Assembly: GCA_030666935.1 (NCBI GenBank)
Contig: DAOUWX010000111.1
Span: 1-6,221 of the forward strand
Source: Atribacterota bacterium
Lineage (GTDB): Bacteria > Atribacterota > Phoenicimicrobiia > Phoenicimicrobiales > Phoenicimicrobiaceae
Reading direction: 5' to 3'
Length of the DNA: 6,221 nucleotides
Positions 1 through 5,312 of this stretch are shown piece by piece. Below the pieces are notes generated by a model. It was not told where the DNA came from. It did not search any database and worked only from the letters and a program-made list of their open reading frames with translations. Numbering within the stretch: position 1 is the stretch's first letter; every line of letters starts with the position of its first letter. Both the position numbers and the translations under genes were made by a program.

Positions 1-554
1 TGACCAAATAGTTTCTTACGAAACTGGTAACTTGATCCACTTATATAAAAAACCTCAAAATTTGAAAATTCTAATAATTTATTAAAGGTTATTTCTCTAC
101 CATCAATATAAAATATTTTATTCTTGATTATTTCACCTATACTCGAACATACTCTAACTTTTCTAATTATTCCTTTGTCTAAAATTATTAAATCGGTTAG
201 AAATTGTTCTTTTTCGGTTTTTACTTTTTCTTCATCTAATTGTTCTACCAAAAAAAGTATACTTTTTGATTTTGCTTCAATTTCCTTTATTATGCAATCA
301 ATTACTATAGCGCTTTTTTCTATTTTTCCTTTTAAAATCTTTGTCTTTCCTAATATTGCCGCACCTTTCTCTACCTGGACATTTTCTCCTAACTCAACTT
401 CTTTTCCCCAAAGAATTCCACCTTTTAACTCTATTCCTGAACTATTCCTTAGTAGTGCGTTTTTGAATAATTTTTTTATTTTTTCACCTAATTCCCGGGT
501 TCGATCATAATCTGACTTTTTATTCATGAATTCTGATAAATTTAACTGATCCAT
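1..554 (-). CDS. Unrecognised protein with left-handed beta-helix-like segment (3' end outside window)
   Basis: An open frame of 184 codons runs from an ATG at 554 to the left edge without a stop, so the C-terminus is missing. The start lies 9 bases after the stop of the upstream permease gene, and an AAAGGA motif overlaps that gene's last codons 12 bases before the ATG, so it is very likely co-transcribed and may be translationally coupled. Residues 1-38 are charged and probably helical (many Lys, Glu and Arg). Residues 41-75 show the roughly six-residue spacing of aliphatic residues followed by Gly that is typical of hexapeptide-repeat (LpxA-like) beta-helices, for example ILWGKE, VELGEN and AAILGK. 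Residues 81-105 continue with aliphatic residues, and the rest is mixed alpha/beta with no motif I know. Such helices occur in acyltransferases and in the C-terminal domains of sugar-nucleotidyltransferases, but no catalytic motif is visible here. The function is unknown; a link to metabolism of the imported sugar is inferred only from position. Confidence 0.8.
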   Translation of the reverse strand, partial: MDQLNLSEFMNKKSDYDRTRELGEKIKKLFKNALLRNSSGIELKGGILWGKEVELGENVQVEKGAAILGKTKILKGKIEKSAIVIDCIIKEIEAKSKSILFLVEQLDEEKVKTEKEQFLTDLIILDKGIIRKVRVCSSIGEIIKNKIFYIDGREITFNKLLEFSNFEVFYISGSSYQFRKKLFG

Positions 555-563
555 ACTTATTTA

Positions 564-1430
564 TTATCCTTTCAACCCCGATGTTTTTACCCCTTCAATG
601 AAATATTTTTGTGCTAATACAAAGACTACTACTATTGGTAAGATGGACATCGCTGATGCTGCCATCATTAGTGGCCATTGGGTTAACCCTTCTCGGAAAC
701 CCTTAAAACCAGCGATACCAAGAGCAAGGACTTTCATATTGTCCGTATTTGTTACAATGAGTGGATAAGTAAAATCATTCCAGGCAGAACCAAAGGTAAA
801 TATAGCCATCGCTGCCAGCGCTGGCTTTACCAGTGGTAACATTACACTCCAAAATATTCTAAATGGACTTGCCCCATCTATAATAGCCGCCTCTTCTAAT
901 TCCTTGGGTATGGTAAGGAAAAATTGTCTTAACAAAAATATACTAAAAGCTCCACCGAATGCTCCCAGTGCATGAGGAATAATCAGAACCTGATAGGTAT
1001 TAATCCAATGCAAATTTTTCATTAGTATAAAGACTGGCACCATAAGAACTTCAAAAGGCAGCATCAAGGAACTAAGCAAGAGGAAAAACAGAATATCTCT
1101 ACCTGGAAACTTTAATCGGGCAAATGCATAAGAAGCCAGCGTACATGCAATGAACATACCGGCCATCCTGCCAACGGTTACTAATATAGTATTCAAATAA
1201 TATCTAGCAAAATCCAATAGTTCAAAGACTCTTTTATAGTTTTCCCAATGAATAGGTTCTGGTATCCATTTTGGAGGAATAATAAAAACCTGATTAATAT
1301 CTTTAAGCGAAGTGGATAGCATCCATAAAAATGGCATAAGCATGGCAATCGCACCGGCAATAATTAAGATATAAGAAAAGATGATCCAGGTTATCCCTTT
1401 TCGTTTTTGAAAGATTGGAATTTTATTCAT
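564..1430 (-). CDS. CUT1 sugar ABC transporter permease (MalG-like, second subunit)
   Basis: This 288-residue inner-membrane protein is one of the two pore-forming subunits of the sugar importer. About six hydrophobic segments are visible, at roughly 13-37, 80-102, 112-135, 145-168, 200-222 and 257-275. The cytoplasmic EAA loop that docks the ATPase is clear at residues 180-199 (EAAIIDGASPFRIF then MLP), matching the BPD_transp_1 family. The C-terminal motif, ending YFIEGVKTSGLKG, is characteristic of MalG/UgpE/LacG-type subunits, and the length is normal for the family. The ATG start at 1430 overlaps the end of the preceding permease gene by 8 bases, which indicates translational coupling in one operon. 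No strong ribosome site is seen (only a GTGGGTG stretch), which fits coupling. The substrate cannot be read from the permease; the context suggests a small glucoside. Confidence 0.95.
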   Translation of the reverse strand: MNKIPIFQKRKGITWIIFSYILIIAGAIAMLMPFLWMLSTSLKDINQVFIIPPKWIPEPIHWENYKRVFELLDFARYYLNTILVTVGRMAGMFIACTLASYAFARLKFPGRDILFFLLLSSLMLPFEVLMVPVFILMKNLHWINTYQVLIIPHALGAFGGAFSIFLLRQFFLTIPKELEEAAIIDGASPFRIFWSVMLPLVKPALAAMAIFTFGSAWNDFTYPLIVTNTDNMKVLALGIAGFKGFREGLTQWPLMMAASAMSILPIVVVFVLAQKYFIEGVKTSGLKG

Positions 1431-2316
1431 AAAACACCCACTTCTTCTGAAGTTCTTTTTGAATATAAGTAGCCAGGATTAAAATAATCAATAGTAATAC
1501 GGCTTGTGCACAGGCATAACCCATATGAAACCACTCAAAGGCATTCTTGTAGACATAGTAGACAATAGTAGTTGTTGATTCTTGTGGCCCACCTTCAGTC
1601 ATTATGTAAGCTTGTTGAAATATTTGAAATGAATGTATCATCGTAGTTATAATAATAAAGAAGGTAGCAGGAGAGAGAAGTGGTAGAGTAACATGTCTGA
1701 ACTTATGCCACCAATTCGCACCATCTATATCTGCTACTTCGTAGTAAACCCTGGGAATACCCTGTAGTCCAGCGAGAAATATTACCATATTAAATCCTGT
1801 CCCCTTCCAAATACTCATCAGAATAAGACCGGGCATAGCCCAACGTGGATCAAGAAGCCAATTCACGGGAGGTAATCCTATAAGTCCAATAAAATAATTA
1901 ACGAGTCCATGATTCGTACTCAATAACCATTTCCAGAGCATAGAAACGGCTACCATCATACTTATTACAGGAAGGTAGTATATTGCCCGGAAGAAATTAC
2001 GTCCCTTTAAAAATTTTTGGTTTAAAAACACAGCAAGGATTAAAGCCAGGGGAACTCCTATAGTTAAAATCCCTAATGTATAATAAATAGTATTCCACAC
2101 TGCTTTAATGAAATGTTTATCATTAAACATCTTTATATAGTTTGTAGTTCCAGCCCATTCTTGGGCCCCAAAACCACTCCACTTGGTGAAACTTATTAAT
2201 ACACCACTTAGCATTGGGTAAAGCATAAAGAGGAAGAATCCTAACATGGCTGGAAAGATAAAAAGATATCCCCAAAACCACTGTTGATGTTTATAAGATA
2301 ATCTTATTTCTCTCAT
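1423..2316 (-). CDS. CUT1 sugar ABC transporter permease (MalF/UgpA-like, first subunit)
   Basis: This 297-residue inner-membrane protein pairs with the next gene product to form the translocation channel. Six hydrophobic segments are visible, at roughly 13-40, 75-97, 112-130, 162-184, 215-233 and 267-284. The EAA motif, which contacts the cytoplasmic ATPase, lies at residues 193-212 (EVADIDGANWWHKF, then VTLP). The EGGP element near residue 241 is also common in this subunit type (compare UgpA, LacF and AmyD). It has the short form without the extra N-terminal domain of enterobacterial MalF. The ATG at 2316 is preceded by AAAGG at a rather long spacing of 14 bases. The gene lies downstream of the binding-protein gene, separated by a hairpin that probably attenuates transcription. 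No ATPase gene is in the window, so the complex likely uses a shared ATPase encoded elsewhere. Confidence 0.95.
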   Translation of the reverse strand: MREIRLSYKHQQWFWGYLFIFPAMLGFFLFMLYPMLSGVLISFTKWSGFGAQEWAGTTNYIKMFNDKHFIKAVWNTIYYTLGILTIGVPLALILAVFLNQKFLKGRNFFRAIYYLPVISMMVAVSMLWKWLLSTNHGLVNYFIGLIGLPPVNWLLDPRWAMPGLILMSIWKGTGFNMVIFLAGLQGIPRVYYEVADIDGANWWHKFRHVTLPLLSPATFFIIITTMIHSFQIFQQAYIMTEGGPQESTTTIVYYVYKNAFEWFHMGYACAQAVLLLIILILATYIQKELQKKWVFYE

Positions 2317-2387
2317 CTGACTGTCTTTAACCTTTCTTCTTTTATCTACATTATGAGTTTGTTTGAATTCAAAATCAAAATTTTTTT

Positions 2388-2421
2388 AAAAAATGGGGAA
2401 GGGGAATACCCCCTCCCCATT
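2388..2421 (-). terminator. Intrinsic terminator/attenuator between binding-protein and permease genes
   Basis: A 13-bp stem (arms 2392-2404 and 2409-2421) has one A-C mismatch and a 4-base loop. It is rich in GC against an AT-rich background and, read on the minus strand, is followed directly by six T residues (2393-2388). It begins 18 bases after the stop of the binding-protein gene and ends about 70 bases before the permease start. No independent promoter is obvious between it and the permeases. Partial read-through at such a hairpin would give more binding protein than permease, a known arrangement in sugar ABC operons. The same hairpin may also protect the 3' end of the upstream message. 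Confidence 0.85.
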
Positions 2422-2439
2422 AGAGAATGGTTATTTTTA

Positions 2440-3678
2440 CTATTCTCCCAATAGACTATCAATTTCCTTTTGTGCTTCTTTAAGAGCTTCAACAGCGGGC
2501 TTATCTCCCATCCATACTGATTCTAAAGCTCGATTTATCGCTGTCCAAACCTCACCCCAACGATTAAACACCAGCATTGTTTCGTAATAAGGCATCAAAT
2601 GTACAGTATTGTGAATTCCTCTCTCCGGAAGCACTTCTGCAAACTCAGAAGAATAAGCAATGGATCTCCTTATAGGGATAGCGTGACCAGCTGCAGCCAT
2701 CAGTTTTTGTCCTTTTCCCCCTGTTAAGAAACTTGCCAGCTTATAGGCATCATCAGGATTTTTACTATCTTTAGCCACACAATAAGCCACCAGATCTACC
2801 CAGGTGTACATCCCTTTATTGTATGGTAAGGGAGCAATATCCCACTCAAAATCTAGATCTTTATAGGACATAGCTTTCCATCTTCCACAGATGTACATCG
2901 CTGCTTTTTCATGAGCAAATCTGTCTGATGGTCCCTGGTCTGCCTGTTCGGTCATATCAGGAGCTACATTATGTTTCAGCCAGAGATCAGCATTAAACTG
3001 AATTGCCTCGGCAAACTCAGGAGTATCCACAACAACTTTGTTAACCCCTTGAACCCAATTCGCGCCTCCTTGAGGTGGGAAGACTTTCCATCTCCCTGCA
3101 TCTAAAGCAACTCCGTGAACACCATCCTTGATAAGTTTCTTAGCTGTATCCAGAAAATCCTGCCAGCTCCACTGTCCACAACCGAACATTTCATTGGGTG
3201 TGGGCAATCCTGCTTTCTTAAACATCTCTTTATTGTAGTACAATACATATGTGCTCCAATCTTTGGGAATCCCAAATATCTCTTTTGTATTCCGGTCTTT
3301 GAAAGCAGCAAGCAGTCCAGGGAAGAAATCTGATTCATTAAAATTAGGGTCAGCATTTATGTAGGATTGAAGACTTAAAATAGCACCCTTTTCATGATAA
3401 CTAACAAATTCAGGAAATCCCATGTAAAAAACATCTGGTGGTGTTCCTGCAGCCATCATACTCATCAATTTTGGCCAATAATCTGCTGGTCGGATTATTT
3501 CAACTTTTATATCAGGATATTCTTCATTGAAGGCAGCTAAATATCCTTTCATCTGTTCTTCCTCAATTGCTCCTCCCCACATCATAAGAGACACTTTACC
3601 AGCGTAAACACTTCCTACATTCATCAGAAATATTGCAACAATAATTAACAATACAGATACCAAGAACTTCCTTTTCAT
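2440..3678 (-). CDS. Extracytoplasmic sugar-binding protein of an ABC importer (family 1 solute-binding protein)
   Basis: This 412-residue protein would capture the sugar outside the inner membrane and deliver it to the two permeases encoded next. The start is placed at 3678 because GGAGG (3688-3692) lies 9 bases upstream and because the signal peptide then begins properly with MKRK. An in-frame start 11 codons earlier would put this ribosome site inside the gene. The leader has a basic N-terminus, a hydrophobic core at residues 5-21 and a VYA cleavage motif, with predicted cleavage after Ala26 by signal peptidase I. There is no lipobox cysteine, so the mature protein should be soluble in a periplasm. 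The mature part shows family 1 features: an early MMWGG strand, FNEEYPDIKVE, AAGTPPDVFYM near residue 80, and a YYNKEMFKKAGLPTP hinge segment followed by the W.W.DF helix. It is rich in Trp and Tyr, as expected for carbohydrate stacking. The exact ligand cannot be read from the sequence. Confidence 0.95.
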   Translation of the reverse strand: MKRKFLVSVLLIIVAIFLMNVGSVYAGKVSLMMWGGAIEEEQMKGYLAAFNEEYPDIKVEIIRPADYWPKLMSMMAAGTPPDVFYMGFPEFVSYHEKGAILSLQSYINADPNFNESDFFPGLLAAFKDRNTKEIFGIPKDWSTYVLYYNKEMFKKAGLPTPNEMFGCGQWSWQDFLDTAKKLIKDGVHGVALDAGRWKVFPPQGGANWVQGVNKVVVDTPEFAEAIQFNADLWLKHNVAPDMTEQADQGPSDRFAHEKAAMYICGRWKAMSYKDLDFEWDIAPLPYNKGMYTWVDLVAYCVAKDSKNPDDAYKLASFLTGGKGQKLMAAAGHAIPIRRSIAYSSEFAEVLPERGIHNTVHLMPYYETMLVFNRWGEVWTAINRALESVWMGDKPAVEALKEAQKEIDSLLGE

Positions 3679-3907
3679 TTTTAAATACCTCCATTTTTTA
3701 AAAAATTTCAATTTAAGTTAAAATTCACTAAACCAGATAGATTATGAATTTATTTTGTCACCCCCTCTCTTCCTTTTGCTTGATTTTTACTTTCTCGATG
3801 CTACTTCTAATAATGTAATTTTACTTTTGTATTTGCTGTTAAAATCTTTTTTCTAAATAATTTATATTTTCCCTCCTCTTCTAAAATTTTTTTTATATCC
3901 TGTTACA
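3679..3907. other. Intergenic leader between repressor and binding-protein genes
   Basis: This 229-base AT-rich spacer should contain the promoter of the transport operon, since the repressor gene has a separate start and the binding protein is usually strongly expressed. I could not find a convincing pair of -35 and -10 boxes. GTGACA and CATAAT are both present on the minus strand, but at wrong spacing. No copy of the palindrome found upstream of the repressor gene occurs here. There is no clear hairpin terminator after the repressor stop, so read-through from that gene is possible. Confidence 0.5.
3688..3692 (-). promoter_or_regulatory. Ribosome binding site that fixes the binding-protein start
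   Basis: GGAGG on the minus strand lies 9 bases before the ATG at 3678-3676. It supports the start at MKRK, directly at the signal peptide, over the ATG at 3711. Confidence 0.8.
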
Positions 3908-4966
3908 TTAACCTAATTTTTTAACGCTCTTCCTAAATATCATTTTAGGGATCAATGTTATGTGCATCTTATCATTTTTGCTTTCAATCTTCGTATCAAA
4001 ACTAAATTTCATCTTTGGAAATACTTCTAAACAACCTAATTCTCTTAATATTATCTTCGCTCCTAAAACACCTATATCATATATAGGTTGTGAAAATGTA
4101 GTTAAATCAAGATACTCAGATAAGGGGTTATCATCAAAACCTATTAATGAAACATCATTTGGTACTTTTAAACCAGCTTCTTTTAAAGCTTTTTCTGCCC
4201 CTGCAGCCTGATAATCACTTGCTGCAAAGATTGCCGTTAATGAATTAGTATCTTCTTGTAATAAAAATCTCTTCATTGCTTTTTTCCCGGCTTTAAAAGT
4301 AAAATGATCTATAGAAATAAATCTATTATCTAATGTAATCCCTTTTTCTTGATAAAATTTTTTAACACCAAGTAGTCTTTCATAACCTGAGGTAGTGGAT
4401 TGAACTCCCATGATATAACCAATAGATCTATGGCCCTGTTGAAAAAGATAATTAACCGCGTTATAAGCCGCAGAAACATTATCAATATAAACAGAGGATA
4501 AATTATCCCTTTGTGAATCGATTAATACAATAGGATAATCTTTGGGAATTAAATCAGGTTTTAATTTAGATTCCGGCAATAAACTGATAATTATACATCC
4601 ATCAGTTTTACTCTGAATATAGAAATTTTGAATTCTTTTGCTGAGTGTTTTCACCTCTTCCGCATTGTCTAAACAGTTTAATATTATGTCAAAGTTAAAT
4701 TTTCTTAACTCACTTTGTATACCTCTAACCACATTCGTTCTAAAACCTGTAAAATCCTGTAATAAATATACCGTTATTGTATTTGTTTTTTTAGAAGAAA
4801 GACTCCTGGCTATAGCATGAGGTTGATAATCTAATTCTTTAATAACTTCAATTACTCTCTCCCTGGTTGCGGAACTTACATGTTCTCTTTTATTTAAAAC
4901 CCTGGACACTGTTCCTACTCCAACTCCCGCCTTTTTTGCTACCTCTTTAATCTTTATTCTTCCGAT
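3908..4966 (-). CDS. LacI-family transcriptional repressor (probable ATC start)
   Basis: This is a DNA-binding regulator with an N-terminal helix-turn-helix (residues 4-25, IKIKEVAKKAG then GTVSRVLN), a hinge helix (about 48-58, with the intercalating Leu at 56) and a periplasmic-binding-protein-like effector domain of about 290 residues ending LIPKMIFRKS. With ATC at 4966 as codon 1, residue numbers match E. coli LacI exactly (G14, V15, T19, S21, R22, L56) and the length, 352 residues, is normal. A strong ribosome site AAAAGGAG (4975-4982) lies 8 bases upstream of this ATC. The alternatives are weaker: GTG at 4975 overlaps the ribosome site, and TTG at 5104 has no ribosome site and would add 46 residues unlike any LacI N-terminus, with an operator-like palindrome at its first codons. 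It probably regulates the adjacent transport genes and itself; the effector is likely the imported glucoside or a product. The family call is secure; the start is not. Confidence 0.93.
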   Translation of the reverse strand: MGRIKIKEVAKKAGVGVGTVSRVLNKREHVSSATRERVIEVIKELDYQPHAIARSLSSKKTNTITVYLLQDFTGFRTNVVRGIQSELRKFNFDIILNCLDNAEEVKTLSKRIQNFYIQSKTDGCIIISLLPESKLKPDLIPKDYPIVLIDSQRDNLSSVYIDNVSAAYNAVNYLFQQGHRSIGYIMGVQSTTSGYERLLGVKKFYQEKGITLDNRFISIDHFTFKAGKKAMKRFLLQEDTNSLTAIFAASDYQAAGAEKALKEAGLKVPNDVSLIGFDDNPLSEYLDLTTFSQPIYDIGVLGAKIILRELGCLEVFPKMKFSFDTKIESKNDKMHITLIPKMIFRKSVKKLG

Positions 4967-4974
4967 ATTTATCA

Positions 4975-4982
4975 CTCCTTTT
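4975..4982 (-). promoter_or_regulatory. Ribosome binding site of the repressor gene
   Basis: AAAAGGAG followed by TGAT on the minus strand is a strong match to the anti-Shine-Dalgarno sequence. The in-frame codon at normal spacing (8 bases) is ATC at 4966-4964, not ATG, GTG or TTG. The site argues against the long upstream start at 5104. Confidence 0.75.
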
Positions 4983-5088
4983 AGACTATTATTTTTTTGT
5001 TGATTCTGAATTGTAGAAAAATTCCCTTCATCATCAAGATTTTTTAAAATTCCGATGCCACAAAGCATAATTTTATCAAAATTGTATT

Positions 5089-5104
5089 TTGGAATCGATT
5101 CCAA
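5089..5104. promoter_or_regulatory. Putative LacI-family operator
   Basis: TTGGAATCGATTCCAA is a perfect 16-bp palindrome with a central CG step, the usual architecture of LacI-family operators, in which the hinge Leu inserts at the central CpG. It sits about 123 bases upstream of the repressor start and 3 bases before a TACAAT -10-like box on the minus strand, so bound repressor would block initiation or elongation. It is the only such palindrome I found in the window, which suggests autoregulation. Binding by this repressor is inferred from position and symmetry. Confidence 0.6.
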
Positions 5105-5180
5105 TTTATCTAAAAAAAACTTACCTATTTATAATATTAACATTAACATAATACTAAATAAATTGCAAATTATAAAATAT

Positions 5181-5211
5181 AGTATCGAGTATATAGTATT
5201 GAGTAACGAGT
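5181..5211. repeat. Short degenerate direct repeat (AGTATYGAGT units)
   Basis: AGTATCGAGT (5181-5190) and AGTATTGAGT (5195-5204) are two copies of a 10-base unit differing at one base, separated by ATAT, and followed by a partial unit AACGAGT (5205-5211). The repeat is intergenic, non-palindromic and too short for a CRISPR. It may be a remnant of a dispersed low-complexity intergenic repeat. No function can be assigned. Confidence 0.6.
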
Positions 5212-5312
5212 AAAAACAAAGAAAAGTATCATAGGAGAATAAAGATAGGAAAACAAAAACAATAAATATTCTTTTCTTTATCTAACTACCTCACTAAATT
5301 TTATACTAACTA

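Larger units (their letters stand above)
4967..5312. other. Leader of the repressor gene and spacer behind the phosphorylase gene
   Basis: This AT-rich stretch of 346 bases holds, in the minus-strand direction, the 3' flank of the phosphorylase gene, a degenerate repeat (5181-5211), an operator-like palindrome (5089-5104) and the ribosome site of the repressor gene. Possible promoter elements on the minus strand are a TACAAT box at 5081-5086 next to the palindrome, with no good -35, and a TATAAA at 5128-5133 with a weak TTAGTA 18 bases upstream. No GC-rich hairpin with a T-run follows the phosphorylase stop. The in-frame open stretch 4967-5104 in front of the repressor is judged to be leader, not coding. 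Confidence 0.55.

Noticed and set aside
124..510. Plus-strand open frame of 128 codons
   Set aside because: It lies antisense to the better-supported minus-strand gene at 1-554, is Phe/Ser-rich as expected of a reverse-complement shadow, and has no ribosome site.
2393..2587. Plus-strand open frame starting within the terminator hairpin
   Set aside because: It is antisense to the terminator and the end of the binding-protein gene, with low-complexity composition and no family resemblance.
3102..3356. Small open frames on both strands inside the binding-protein gene
   Set aside because: They lie wholly within a gene with clear family motifs and are shadows of its codons.
3790..3806. CTCGATG upstream of the binding-protein gene as a degenerate operator
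   Set aside because: Only about five central bases match the palindrome at 5089-5104 and the flanks are not symmetric.
3871..3880. Purine-rich GAGGAGGG on the minus strand as a ribosome site for a small gene
   Set aside because: No ATG, GTG or TTG follows at a usable distance, and an in-frame stop comes quickly.
3960..4211. Plus-strand open frames opposite the repressor gene (also 4638-4820)
   Set aside because: They are antisense to the LacI-family gene, without a ribosome site or recognisable domain.
4516..4523. AATCGATT inside the repressor coding region as an auxiliary operator
   Set aside because: It shares only the 8-bp core of the 5089-5104 palindrome, its flanks do not continue the symmetry, and a chance match in AT-rich coding DNA is plausible.
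4967..5104. N-terminal extension of the repressor from a TTG at 5104
   Set aside because: There is no ribosome site before the TTG, the translated extension is unlike any LacI N-terminus, and a strong ribosome site and an operator-like palindrome lie inside it.
5218..5279. Inverted repeat AAAGAAAAG/CTTTTCTTT as a terminator of the phosphorylase gene
   Set aside because: The arms are almost only A/T with a 44-base loop, so the hairpin would be weak and is probably due to composition.
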